Source of the DNA: Halobacteriales archaeon YIM A00010
Lineage (GTDB): Archaea > Halobacteriota > Halobacteria > Halobacteriales > Haloarculaceae
Direction of reading: 5' to 3'
NCBI GenBank assembly: GCA_025041175.1
Contig: JAKCFJ010000004.1
Span: 682,001 to 746,000, forward strand
Length of the DNA stretch: 64,000 nt
Under the pieces are notes generated by a model. That model saw nothing but the letters and a program-made list of their open reading frames with translations. It had not been told where the DNA came from and did no database searches. A program made the translations under genes and the position numbers. Below, piece by piece: positions 19,365 through 28,040 of this stretch (within the stretch, counting starts at the first letter, position 1; every line of letters begins with the position of its first letter).

Positions 19365-20522
19365 CTAGGACGCCGCTGACTCCGTGGTTTCGACGGTATA
19401 CGCCTGCAGCGCTGGCACGACCTCCTTGACGAAGCGGCAGTGGTTTTCGTTGCCCTTTTCAAAGGGCAAGTCACCGAACTGAGCGCCGACGTACATCGTC
19501 CCGAAACCATTCAGCTGATCGTACTGACGCTTGAGTTGCTCTGTGACGTCGTTTGGCGTACCGATGATGATCTCACCCGACTCGATAAACTCGTCGAGGT
19601 CGAAATCAACGGCTTTCCTGCCGTGGTGGTTTAGCATCTCGTAGTGGGTCTCCCTGTCCCACTCGTCCTTGTCCGACAGTCCGACGGCCACGCCCCGATG
19701 GATCCCGCCAAACAGTTTGTTCTAGTGGTATTCGAGGTGTTTCTCGGCCTCTTCGCGGGCCTGTTCTTCGGAGTCTGCAACGTACACGGTTCGACCGAGC
19801 ATGAAATGTTCGTCGGTAGGAGTCCAGTCGAACTCCTCCTCGGCGATCTCGCGGTAGGCGTCGAAGACCTCCTTCGTCTCGTTCATCCCGAACGCCTGGG
19901 CGATCGGGATTCGTCGCTTGGCGGCAAACCGGGCGGACGTCTCGCTCCCGGAGGGCATGCAGAACTGTGGGTGCGGCTCCTGGTACGGACGGGGCCAGAT
20001 GGTGATGTCCTCGTACTGCCAGTGTTCGCCGTCCCAATCGAAGGGTTCGTCGGCCGACCAGGCCTTCTTGATGAGCTCGTACGCCTCCTTGAACCTGCTT
20101 CGGGAGTCATCGAGGTCGACGTTGTAGGCCGTGTACTCCATGGGGATTCCCCTAGCGATCCCGGCGAGGACTCGGCCCTTACTGAAGGTGTCCAGCATCG
20201 CCAACTCCTCGGCGACCCGAACCGGATTCCCACGGATCGGGACAACGTTTCCAAGGAATGCGAGTGTCAGTTCATCAGTAATAGCGGTAGCGTGGGATGC
20301 GGTTACGATCGGCGAGGGGTTCATCGAATACGCCGAGTAGTGGTGCTCGTTCCAAGCGACGCCGTCGTAGCCGTATTCTTCGATGCGTTCGACTTGCTTG
20401 AAGAACTTCTCGTACTGATCGGCACCGATCTCGGCCTCGTAATCGTCCCCCCTAAACGGCCACACAGCCGGATCGGATTCTATTTCGCCCCACCTCGGAA
20501 GCTGAAGACTGATAAACTCCAT
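19365..20522 (-). pseudogene. LLM-family flavin monooxygenase with an internal TAG stop
   Basis: A luciferase-like (FMN-dependent, two-component) monooxygenase of about 385 codons. Visible parts are MEFISLQLPRWGEIES, EEYGYDGVAWNEHHYSAY, EELAMLDTFSKGRVLAGIARG, TIWPRPYQEPHPQF, then IIIGTPNDVTEQLKRQYDQL and a normal C-terminal end. Codon 267 is TAG (19722-19724), and the frame stays open and family-like on both sides, so this looks like one point mutation in an otherwise intact gene. The upstream ATG at 20522 is the usual family start. The divergent flavin reductase at 20823 is a plausible FMNH2 donor. Read-through or an alternative meaning of TAG cannot be excluded but is not expected. Confidence 0.85.
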
Positions 20523-20822
20523 ACGGTTGTAATATTGGGCTAATTAGATATACGCTTCTCCATTGATTCTATCGAAGTTCTGGACGATAAGATGAACGTC
20601 CCTCGTTGGTGCCATTGGGACACCAGTGGCCGTTCCCATGACTGAACCCCCCGGGCGCAGTGCCGCGTGATCTCCGTGGTATCGACCGCGTCACGATGAG
20701 GTGTGGCTCGTTCTCCATATGCTTCGTCCCCGGTGACTGTCAGGCGACACCTGTTGCTACGGGCGCGGACGGTCCCGACGCGTCGTAGCAACACTTTTGC
20801 TCGATCACGTGGATGGTATCGT

Positions 20823-21308
20823 ATGGTAGTGTCAGCCAACACGTTCCGTAGCGTGATGGGTCACTTCGCAACCGGCGTGACTGTCGTGACGCTCAACTGT
20901 GACGGCGTCGATCACGGCATGACGGTAAACTCGTTCGCCTCTGTGTCCCTCGATCCGCCGTTGGTACTGTTCAACGCGGACGAGGAGACGAACACCCACG
21001 ACATGATTCCGCAGGCCGGGAACTTTGCGGTCAACATCCTGACCCAGAAACAGGAGTGGCTCTCGAATCGCTTTGCTGGCGAACACCACAAGATGGACGA
21101 CCCGTTCGAAGACGTTCCCGTCTTCCGGGCCGCCACCGGTGCCCCGGTTCTCGAAGACACGCTCGCGTACATCGACTGTACACTGGAGGAGAGCTATCCG
21201 GGTGGGGATCATACGATTTACATCGGGCACGTCGAAGATCTCGGTCTCCAACAGTCCGAGGAGAACCCACTCACGTTCTACACCGGTTCGTACGGCAGCA
21301 TCGACTGA
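20823..21308 (+). CDS. flavin reductase (NADH:FMN/FAD oxidoreductase component)
   Basis: A 161-residue HpaC/flavin-reductase-like protein. Its split-barrel FMN-binding pattern is VMGHFATGVTVVTLNCDGVDHGMTVNSF followed by DPPLVLFNADEETNTH and FAVNILTQKQEWLSNRFA. Enzymes of this group supply reduced flavin to a partner monooxygenase such as an LLM or HpaB. The ATG at 20823 begins MVVSANTFRSVMGHFAT, the usual family start. It lies divergent from the LLM gene ending at 20522 and convergent with the esterase gene, between the two LLM loci, which suggests a shared reductant role. Confidence 0.85.
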   Translation: MVVSANTFRSVMGHFATGVTVVTLNCDGVDHGMTVNSFASVSLDPPLVLFNADEETNTHDMIPQAGNFAVNILTQKQEWLSNRFAGEHHKMDDPFEDVPVFRAATGAPVLEDTLAYIDCTLEESYPGGDHTIYIGHVEDLGLQQSEENPLTFYTGSYGSID

Positions 21309-21372
21309 TGCGATATCGTCGGATACTCCCGAGCGGCGTGCTCCGGGGGACGTACTGCGTGTTGTGAGAGGA

Positions 21373-22308
21373 CTAGCGGAGCGCACGGAGATCGTCGGAG
21401 ACGGCCGCGAGCGCGTCCTGTGACGGCTCGAATTCGAACGGTGGGGCGGCCATCTGTACGAAGGCGTGGATGGCGTCGTCGTAATGGTAGTGGGAGACGT
21501 CGACACTGTCCTCTTCGAGTCGGTCGGCGTACGCGATCCCTTCATCACGAAGCGGATCGAACCCACCCGTGACGACGGTTGCAGCGGGGAGATTCTCGAG
21601 AGTAGGAGCCAACAGCGGCGACGCGTACACGTTCATCGTGTCGATCGGGTTCTCGAAGTAGTGGTCGTCGAACCACGCCAAGTCCTCGTTGGTAATGAAA
21701 TATCCCTCTCCGTTCTCTTCGATGGAGTCCCAGTCCCGGTGGGACGAGACCGGCGGGTAGAACAAGACCTGCCGTTCGAGAGACGGGCCGTTTCTGTCTC
21801 GTGCCATCTGTGCGACGACTGCGGCGAGGTTCCCACCGGCGGAGTCACCGGCAACTGCGAGGGTATCAGTGTCGATCCCGACCCGGCCGCCGTTCTCGGC
21901 GACCCACTCGGTCGCCGCGTACGCGTCCTCGACGGCCGCAGGGAACGGGTGCTCCGGGGCGAGTCTGTAGTCGACCGCAACGACGGCAATTCCGACGGTG
22001 TTTGCGACCGTCCGGCAGAACTGATCGTGGCTCCCGAGTCCACCGGAGACGAAGCCGCCACCGTGGAAGAACATCGTGGCAGCGAACGGCTGTTCCCCTG
22101 CAGGCAGGTACACGCGGAGGGACAACTCCCCGCCAGGCCCATCGATCTGCTCGTCGATGACCTCCCCGACCGGTTCGGGCTCCTCGACCGAGAAAACGTC
22201 TGCCGTTATCGCTCGCACCTCCTCGATAGGGAGTTCATGGAACGCTGGCGCGTCTTCAGTCTCGTCCATGAAGGCTTGCAACTGTGGGTGTGGCTCTTGT
22301 GCGCGCAT
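21373..22308 (-). CDS. HSL-family alpha/beta hydrolase (esterase)
   Basis: A 311-residue hormone-sensitive-lipase-type esterase. Clear family marks are the oxyanion motif FFHGGGFVSGG, VDYRLAPEHPFPAAVEDA, the nucleophile elbow GDSAGGNLA, the acid in GGFDPLRDEG and the His in DAIHAFVQM. It should hydrolyse short acyl or aryl esters. The ATG at 22308 is preceded by a TATA box centred 28 nt upstream (22334-22339), indicating a leaderless transcript; an earlier in-frame ATG lies next to that box and is unlikely to be used. Confidence 0.9.
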   Translation of the reverse strand: MRAQEPHPQLQAFMDETEDAPAFHELPIEEVRAITADVFSVEEPEPVGEVIDEQIDGPGGELSLRVYLPAGEQPFAATMFFHGGGFVSGGLGSHDQFCRTVANTVGIAVVAVDYRLAPEHPFPAAVEDAYAATEWVAENGGRVGIDTDTLAVAGDSAGGNLAAVVAQMARDRNGPSLERQVLFYPPVSSHRDWDSIEENGEGYFITNEDLAWFDDHYFENPIDTMNVYASPLLAPTLENLPAATVVTGGFDPLRDEGIAYADRLEEDSVDVSHYHYDDAIHAFVQMAAPPFEFEPSQDALAAVSDDLRALR

Positions 22309-22333
22309 CACATATACCAAGTATTCGCCCACT

Positions 22334-22339
22334 ATATAG
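22334..22339 (-). promoter_or_regulatory. TATA box of the esterase gene
   Basis: TATATA on the minus strand, centred about 28 nt before the ATG at 22308, the spacing expected for an archaeal leaderless promoter. This decides the start codon of the esterase. Confidence 0.6.
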
Positions 22340-22357
22340 GTTCAGGTGCCGCAGGCT

Positions 22358-22714
22358 ACGACGGGGCCGAGACTTCGATCGTGTAGCCGTCGGGATCGGT
22401 CAGGAGTGCCATCCGTCGCCCCCACTCGACGTCAGTCGGTTCCAGCCGAACGGCTTCAGCAGTCCCCGTTCACAAACCGTGTCCACCTCCTCGGGGTCCT
22501 CGACCTCGACCGCGACGATGATCCCGTTCCCGCGGTCGTCACTGGGGTCGTCCAGCCCAAACGCGTCGAGTACGTCGGGGTCGAAATCCTTCTCCAAGAC
22601 GAGCGTCGCTTGTCCCGTTTCGAACTCCACGCTTCCGTCTCCCACGTGGTCCGGTTCAAGTCCGATCCCACTCTCGTAGAACGCAGTCGAGGCGTCCAGG
22701 TCGGTGACCATCAA
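22358..22714 (-). pseudogene. VOC/glyoxalase-fold protein, frameshifted
   Basis: A single vicinal-oxygen-chelate domain of about 118 residues. It starts MVTDLDASTAFYESGIGLEP and has QATLVLEKDFDPDVL and GIIVAVEVEDPEEVDTVCERG. After that point the original frame runs into an unrelated tail, whereas one base over it continues VRLEPTDVEWGRRMALLTDPDGYTIEVSAPS, which is the standard VOC ending. One indel near 22475 therefore breaks it, or the sequence is wrong there. The gene lies between the esterase and the intact LLM, all on the minus strand. Confidence 0.75.
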
Positions 22715-22766
22715 CAGTGACTAGTGCAATGACGGCGTCATGTGATATCTCTTGTGTGGGCGTACA

Positions 22767-23930
22767 TCACGGGTTGACGTCGCCGATCTTGTCGACCGCG
22801 GGCTTGACCTCGTCGTAGTACAGTTCGAGGTTCTTTTTGACCTTCCAGTTCGGCAGATCGCCGAAGTGGAACTGTCCGATGATGCGACCGAAGCCACCCA
22901 CCTCTTCGTACTGCTCTTCGAGTTTTTCGGCGACGTATTCGGGGGTTCCGACGATCGTTTCGCCGTACTCCTGGAAATCCTCGAAGTCGTAGTTGTACGC
23001 GAACTCGCCGTGGGGTTGGAGGCCCTCTACGTACTGGTCCCACTTGTCGGGGTCGAATGTCTGGTCTCCACTCATGTTCGCTGCGACGCCGATGTGTACT
23101 CCCGCGGTCAGCGTCTGGTAGAACTTCCGGAGATGGGGTTCTGCCTCCTCGCGGGCTTTCTCCATGGTCTCGGCAACGTAGATGGCGCGCATCACGCTGA
23201 AATGTTCGTCCTCGGGACGCCAGCCGTAATCTTCAGTCGCGTAGTGGCGGTACTCGTTAAACTTCTCTTTGATGGTCTCGACCGGCTGGAAGACAAGTCC
23301 CGTGGGGACCCGATTTTTGGCGGTGAAGCGCAGCGACTCTTCGCTCTCTGCGGGCATCCAGAGCGGTGGATGGGGGTCCTGATACGGACGGGGCCAGGCG
23401 TAGACGTTCTCGTACTCGTAGTACTCACCCTCGAAGTCGAACGGCTCCTCGGCGGTCCACGTCTGCACGATCAGCTCCCACGCCTCCTCGAAGCGCGGAC
23501 GGGACTCCTCCATATCGATGCCGTACGCGAAGTACTCGCTCGGGATGCCTCGAGGAAAGCCGCTGATGATCCGGCCCTCCGTGATATTGTCGAGCATGGC
23601 TAGCTCCTCGGCGAGTCGAATGGGGTTCTCCCGGAGCGCCGGCAGGTTCCCGAAAAAGGCGATGGTGGCGTCCTCGGTCCGAGCGGCGAGGTTTGCGGCC
23701 GTGATGTTCGGACTCGGTTGTAGCCCGTACGCGTTGAAGTGGTGTTCGTTGACGCCGATACCGTCGAAACCGAGTTCGTCCGCGTACTCGAGTTGACCCA
23801 GATACTCCTGGTAGTACTCCGATCCCTTCTGGGGATCGTAGTCGTACTCGACCCACGGCCACGCGGATCGCTCCTCGGTGATGTCCTCTACGTCCCGATA
23901 CGGCATCAGATGGAACACGAACGTTTCCAT
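22767..23930 (-). CDS. LLM-family flavin-dependent monooxygenase
   Basis: An intact 387-residue luciferase-like monooxygenase. It has METFVFHLMPYRDVEDIT, a TIM-barrel core with ADELGFDGIGVNEHH and EELAMLDNITEGRIISGFPRG, then YAWPRPYQDPHPPLW, IVGTPEYVAEKLEEQYEE and VKPAVDKIGDVNP. Enzymes of this family use FMNH2 and oxygen to hydroxylate or oxidatively cleave organic substrates; the substrate cannot be read here. A TATA-like box at 23954-23961 lies 27 nt upstream of the ATG at 23930, fixing the start. At least three other copies or relics occur in the window (19365, 16770, 4252). Confidence 0.88.
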   Translation of the reverse strand: METFVFHLMPYRDVEDITEERSAWPWVEYDYDPQKGSEYYQEYLGQLEYADELGFDGIGVNEHHFNAYGLQPSPNITAANLAARTEDATIAFFGNLPALRENPIRLAEELAMLDNITEGRIISGFPRGIPSEYFAYGIDMEESRPRFEEAWELIVQTWTAEEPFDFEGEYYEYENVYAWPRPYQDPHPPLWMPAESEESLRFTAKNRVPTGLVFQPVETIKEKFNEYRHYATEDYGWRPEDEHFSVMRAIYVAETMEKAREEAEPHLRKFYQTLTAGVHIGVAANMSGDQTFDPDKWDQYVEGLQPHGEFAYNYDFEDFQEYGETIVGTPEYVAEKLEEQYEEVGGFGRIIGQFHFGDLPNWKVKKNLELYYDEVKPAVDKIGDVNP

Positions 23931-24027
23931 GGATAAACGTGTGGTTCGTGCTACCATAATACTACTCCTACTGGGCAACGTTTGCTGACTCCGTTCCGAC
24001 CGGTCGGTGGTGATGAACCCGCGCAGT

Positions 24028-25092
24028 TCACGGACGGACGAGGATCTTCATCTCCTCGCTCTGTGCATCGAGCAACCGCTCGAACCCCTCCTTGACGATG
24101 TTCTCCAGTCCGATCTCCGATGTCACGAGTGGGGACGGATCGAAGACGCCCGTCGCCACGTTCCGTATCGTCGTCCCGAATTCACGGCCCGAAAGCGGGC
24201 CACCCTGGTATGCCGCCGTTCCGACAACTGTCGTTTCGGGCATTACGATGTCGTTGGGATCGATGCCGACGGTCTCCTCGAATAAACTGACGATGGTCGT
24301 CGTTCCGCCAGACTTGACGGCAGTGATCGCTTGCTTGGCCGACGATTCGACGCCAGCGACTTCGAACGCGACGTCGATACCCCCGTCAGTACGGTCTCGG
24401 ATGATTTCGACGGGATCGACCTCGGTCGGATCCATGACTTCGGTCGCGCCACACTCCGACGCTCGGGCGCGTCGCGCGTCGCGCGGTTCCGAGACGTACA
24501 CCGGGGCTGCTCCCGCAGCGACGGCCGCCTGGACGACCGTTAACCCGATTGGGCCGCTTCCGAAGACCGCAACGGAGTCTCCGGCCTCTAGCTCGGACTG
24601 GGAAACGGCATGGACCCCGACGGTGAAGGGTTCGACGAGCGCGGCCTGGTCCAACGGGACGGCATCCGGTATGGGGACAACCTTCTCCGCGGAGACGACG
24701 ACGTTCTCAGCGAACCCACCGCCGCCGCCCGACAGGCCGACGAACCCACCCGACTCGCACAGCCGGTATTTGCCCTCGTCGCAGTACCGACAACTGCCAC
24801 ACCAGATGATCGGGTTGATAACGACGTTCGTCCCGACGGGAATGTCGACGCTTCCACCGACTTGTGTGACGGTCCCACTGATCTCGTGACCGATGGTGAT
24901 CGGAAGCCGCTCCCCGGTTACTGGATGGGGCTCTTCAGGTATCGTGATCGGCCCGCCGCCGTATTCACCGAGATCGGAACCACAGATGCCACAGGCTTGG
25001 ACCGCGATGCGGACATCGTCGGGCCCGACAGTGTCGGGTTCGATCTCTTCGATGCGGACGTCTTTTGGGCCGTGGTAGCGTGCAGCGCGCAT
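24028..25092 (-). CDS. zinc-dependent MDR alcohol dehydrogenase
   Basis: A 354-residue medium-chain dehydrogenase. It has the catalytic-zinc segment ACGICGSDLGEYGGG, the GHEISGTV motif, the structural-zinc cluster CGSCRYCDEGKYRLC, and the Rossmann VAVFGSGPIGLTVVQAA, with the subfamily closest to butanediol, sorbitol or threonine dehydrogenases. It should oxidise a secondary or primary alcohol with NAD(P). The ATG at 25092 (MRAARYHGPKDVRI) fits both the family and a weak TATA ~34 nt upstream. It follows the ring-cleaving dioxygenase gene on the same strand, 78 bp away, so a shared catabolic role is likely. Confidence 0.9.
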   Translation of the reverse strand: MRAARYHGPKDVRIEEIEPDTVGPDDVRIAVQACGICGSDLGEYGGGPITIPEEPHPVTGERLPITIGHEISGTVTQVGGSVDIPVGTNVVINPIIWCGSCRYCDEGKYRLCESGGFVGLSGGGGGFAENVVVSAEKVVPIPDAVPLDQAALVEPFTVGVHAVSQSELEAGDSVAVFGSGPIGLTVVQAAVAAGAAPVYVSEPRDARRARASECGATEVMDPTEVDPVEIIRDRTDGGIDVAFEVAGVESSAKQAITAVKSGGTTTIVSLFEETVGIDPNDIVMPETTVVGTAAYQGGPLSGREFGTTIRNVATGVFDPSPLVTSEIGLENIVKEGFERLLDAQSEEMKILVRP

Positions 25093-25170
25093 ACTGGTGA
25101 CAGTATCCACCAGTACACAATAAGGGTACTGACGGGAAACGGGTTCCATCAAAGACCAACGGGAACCGAC

Positions 25171-26127
25171 TCAGTTCGTCTCGAGCGGCGGGAGCATCTC
25201 CTCGATGCGCTCGACATCCACTTCGAGCCAATTCGGCACTTTCAGTTCCTCGCCGTACTCGTCCGGGGACTGATCGATTTCGAACCCGGGACCGTCGGTG
25301 GCGTACTCGAACACCGTTCCGCCGGGTTCGGTGATGTATCGCGAGTGGAAGTAATCACGATCCTTAGTCGACGTCGTAATGTAGCCGTTCTCCCGGAGGA
25401 TATCGCTGATCTCGTCCTGCTGCCAGCCGTCTTTGACGCGGTAGGCGACGTGCAGGTACGTCCCGACGCCCATGACGCCCTGGGGGGCGTTCGGGCGGAT
25501 GAGAACGTCGACTATCGTCGCACACGGTGCGTCCCCCGGTGCTTCATACCGGATGCGGTCGCCCTGCTGGGGGTGCGTGGCCTCGCCGACGCGGTCCCAC
25601 CCCATCGTTTCGAGGACGTCCATCGTCCCTGCCGGGTCGTTCGAGTGGACGGTGGTGTTGAACATCCCACGAATGGCGTGCTCTTCGGGCACGTCGTTGC
25701 CCGCCGTGTACGGTTCAATCTCCGACTTTCCCGTCACGAGTTCGAACGGCAGTCCGTCCGGGTCGGTAAACTCGAGCGCTGTCTCGTCGAACCGTTCGTC
25801 GACGGTGTAGTCGACTCCGTGGTCCTCGAACCGATCCTTCCAGTATTCGACGGAACCGTCGGGGATCGTCAGCCCCACAGAACGCATCATTCCTTTACCG
25901 ACCATGCCGTCTTCCATCGGCATGTTGGTCATCGGGAAGTAGGTCACGATCGTCCCAGGGGTTCCCTCCTCGTCACCGTAGTAGAGATGGTAGATCTTCT
26001 CCGGAACGTCGAACCGAACCGTCCGCTTGACGAATCGCATTCCGAGAACGTTCGTAAAGAAGTTGTAGTTCTCCTGTGGGTCATCACAGAATGCCGTCAC
26101 GTGGTGGATGCTGGGTATTTCTGGCAT
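25171..26127 (-). CDS. ring-cleaving dioxygenase, MhqO/LinE-like glyoxalase family
   Basis: A 318-residue two-module VOC dioxygenase. The start MPEIPSIHHVTAFCDDPQEN supplies the first metal His. FVKRTVRFDVPEKIYHLYYGDE, HAIRGMFNTTVHSNDPAG and RYITEPGGTVFEYATDGPG, with the metal Glu, match proteins that open hydroquinone or chlorohydroquinone rings (MhqA/MhqO, LinE). It probably needs Fe(II). The reading frame continues upstream of 26127 but only into remnants of other genes; ATG at 26127 is the natural start and has an AT-rich promoter 25-40 nt before it. Confidence 0.85.
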   Translation of the reverse strand: MPEIPSIHHVTAFCDDPQENYNFFTNVLGMRFVKRTVRFDVPEKIYHLYYGDEEGTPGTIVTYFPMTNMPMEDGMVGKGMMRSVGLTIPDGSVEYWKDRFEDHGVDYTVDERFDETALEFTDPDGLPFELVTGKSEIEPYTAGNDVPEEHAIRGMFNTTVHSNDPAGTMDVLETMGWDRVGEATHPQQGDRIRYEAPGDAPCATIVDVLIRPNAPQGVMGVGTYLHVAYRVKDGWQQDEISDILRENGYITTSTKDRDYFHSRYITEPGGTVFEYATDGPGFEIDQSPDEYGEELKVPNWLEVDVERIEEMLPPLETN

Positions 26128-26318
26128 GGTATGATACAACGGGACATATGCAGGGAGTGCAATAATACTTTTCGTTACTCCCTCCTGGAGAGACGATCGT
26201 GTTTCGTTGTTGTCCTCGAATCGAAGCAGCCACTCGTCGTCGGGATCGGGTTCGTGAAACGGGGTCGGTTGAAACCCGGTCGCGGTCGTGGAACGGATTA
26301 GGGACCGCCGGTGTTGAC

Positions 26319-26658
26319 CTACCCCCCGTCGACGAGGATCCCCTGGGCTGTTATGTACGCCGAGAGTTCGCTGGCCAGAAGTTTGGCCATCGACGAACAT
26401 CGAGTCCAGCAGACGACCGAAGTCCGGTTCGTCGACGCCCAACTGGTCTTGGATCGAGTCGCTGGTCAGACCGACCTTGTGACCGACGACCGAATCCCTG
26501 TCGTCGATCCGGTGATTGATGAAGCGGGACTGGATATCGTAGGCGTCCTCGATGGTAAGATCGTGACTTGCCGTGAGGCGACCGATCGGGTCACCAGACT
26601 CGAACGCCTCGTGTAGTCGGGCTGCCAACTCGTCGCGCATAGATTCGTCTGTTGACAT
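26319..26658 (-). pseudogene. deletion scar: MhpD-type N-terminus fused to SDR C-terminus
   Basis: From ATG 26658 the frame reads RDELAARLHEAFESGDPIGRL, then IEDAYDIQSRFINHR and VVGHKVGLTSDSIQDQLGV. This is the start of a 2-hydroxypenta-2,4-dienoate hydratase/decarboxylase (MhpD family). At DSMFVDG (about 26398) the homology ends, and in another frame the DNA gives AKLLASELSAYITAQGILVDGG followed by a stop at 26319, the typical C-terminal end of a short-chain dehydrogenase. So about 190 residues of MhpD and most of an SDR gene are missing between the two pieces. It is non-functional and records a deletion. Confidence 0.8.
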
Positions 26659-26957
26659 AATGGTGCAAATATCCGCTACCAACTAATACGTTGTGTATTC
26701 TTCGGGAAGCGCCGTTCTCCGGTGCTCCGTCGCCACTCCAACGAAGCGACGGTGTTTCGATCTTGAGAACACCCCGGATGCTACCGTGAAGGGATGGCTC
26801 GCTCGATGCTGGCGCAGTCAGGGTTACTCGTCCAAGATGGGGCCGTCGCGATCTCCATCGACAAACGGTTCCCGGGCGTTATCGGTGGCGATGTGCGAGA
26901 CTTGAGTGGTGTACACTCGACTGAGGTCGTGTGCATCGTGTGGGAGTGAGACGTCAT

Positions 26958-28040
26958 TCACACGTTGAGGTATCGTTGGAACATGCGGTCGTCGGGGACG
27001 TCGATGTCGAACAGGCGGACCGCGTTGCCGCTGAGGATGAGATTGAGGTCGTCTTGTGGGAGATCGCGCTCTCTGGCGAACGTCTGGAGTTGACGGAGGC
27101 TCGCGCCCCAGTAGTCGGGTTGGTGGGCGGGCAGGCCGCGGTGTTCGATCTGTTCCCAGAACACCGGCGGATCCTCGTTTGGCTGGTGGTGTTGCACCAT
27201 CGAGGCCCCCCAGTCGGTGCCCCACAACAACTGATCGATCGAGATATTGGGATCGTTCATGGGTTTTTTCATGAGGTCGGCCCAGTAGAGGCCGATTTCC
27301 AGATACACGTCGTCGAACGAGCCCGCCACCTGACAGCACTTCTCAACATACTTCTCTTGCCACCCGGCCTGCATGCCGCCGTGATCGAAGATGATCGGCA
27401 CCTCCGGATACTCGGCTTTCAGTTGGCTCGCCAGCGTCGGATCCTGCCAATCCGGATACAAGTTGAAGAGGCCGTGTGCACCTCCGTACCCCGAGACATA
27501 GCCGGTGTGCCAGCGGACCGGAACGTCGTGTTTGGCGGCGACATCGAAGACGTGGCGCAGGTCCTGTTTCCGCTGGGCCCACGCGATGGGTTCGGTCCGT
27601 GTGGGATCACCACGGATTCCCTCGCCCGTCATCCGAAAGCCATCGAGTTGGAGCCACTCGTCCAACTCCTCGGCGGCCCGTTCCCACGACCACTCCCGTT
27701 CGCCCTGCAGCGCCTGCTTTTTCGTCTGGACCGGTGCCGCCGCCGCGATGAACTGCTCGGGATGGGCTTCGATAATCTGACGATTGATCTCGTTCGTCAT
27801 CCCGAAACTGGGCAGGAGCACGCACATATCGACGTCGTAAGTGTCCATATCCCGCAGCACCCGTTCGGAGTTGTCGTAAACGACGACATCCGCATCATCC
27901 GCCGCCTCATCGGCGGGGACTGCCATCTTCATTTTGTCCGGGAGCGTCTCGTAGTTGGATTCGTCGCCGTGATCCTGGATCCTTACCGCATGGCGCTGGG
28001 CGTGACAGTGGGTCTCGACGATAAAACGACCTAGTTTCAT
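26958..28040 (-). CDS. amidohydrolase_2 family metal-dependent hydrolase/decarboxylase (copy A)
   Basis: A 360-residue TIM-barrel protein of the ACMSD/LigW/2-pyrone-dicarboxylate hydrolase superfamily. It begins MKLGRFIVETHCHAQRHAV, where HCH supplies two metal ligands; PVRWHTGYVSGYGG and IIFDHGGMQAGW supply further His residues, and LLWGTDWGASM the Asp. Relatives decarboxylate or hydrolyse aromatic-derived acids. It is almost identical to copy C (48244-49320, opposite strand) and related to copies B and D. A TATA box sits 28 nt before the ATG, so the transcript is probably leaderless. The last helix ends in SGNAVRLFDIDVP, where the other copies have GGNAVRLF. Confidence 0.88.
   Translation of the reverse strand: MKLGRFIVETHCHAQRHAVRIQDHGDESNYETLPDKMKMAVPADEAADDADVVVYDNSERVLRDMDTYDVDMCVLLPSFGMTNEINRQIIEAHPEQFIAAAAPVQTKKQALQGEREWSWERAAEELDEWLQLDGFRMTGEGIRGDPTRTEPIAWAQRKQDLRHVFDVAAKHDVPVRWHTGYVSGYGGAHGLFNLYPDWQDPTLASQLKAEYPEVPIIFDHGGMQAGWQEKYVEKCCQVAGSFDDVYLEIGLYWADLMKKPMNDPNISIDQLLWGTDWGASMVQHHQPNEDPPVFWEQIEHRGLPAHQPDYWGASLRQLQTFARERDLPQDDLNLILSGNAVRLFDIDVPDDRMFQRYLNV

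Noticed and set aside
19722-19724. TAG as a pyrrolysine codon
   Set aside because: No pyl genes seen, and LLM enzymes do not need such a residue; a plain nonsense mutation is simpler.
24610-26301. Long plus-strand open frame across the alcohol dehydrogenase and MhqO-like genes
   Set aside because: Antisense to two well-supported genes; its translation has no domain and reflects GC-rich third positions.
26690-26950. Small plus-strand frame of about 51 codons before amidohydrolase A
   Set aside because: No recognised motif and overlaps the 3' side of the neighbouring minus-strand gene region; not supported as a gene.
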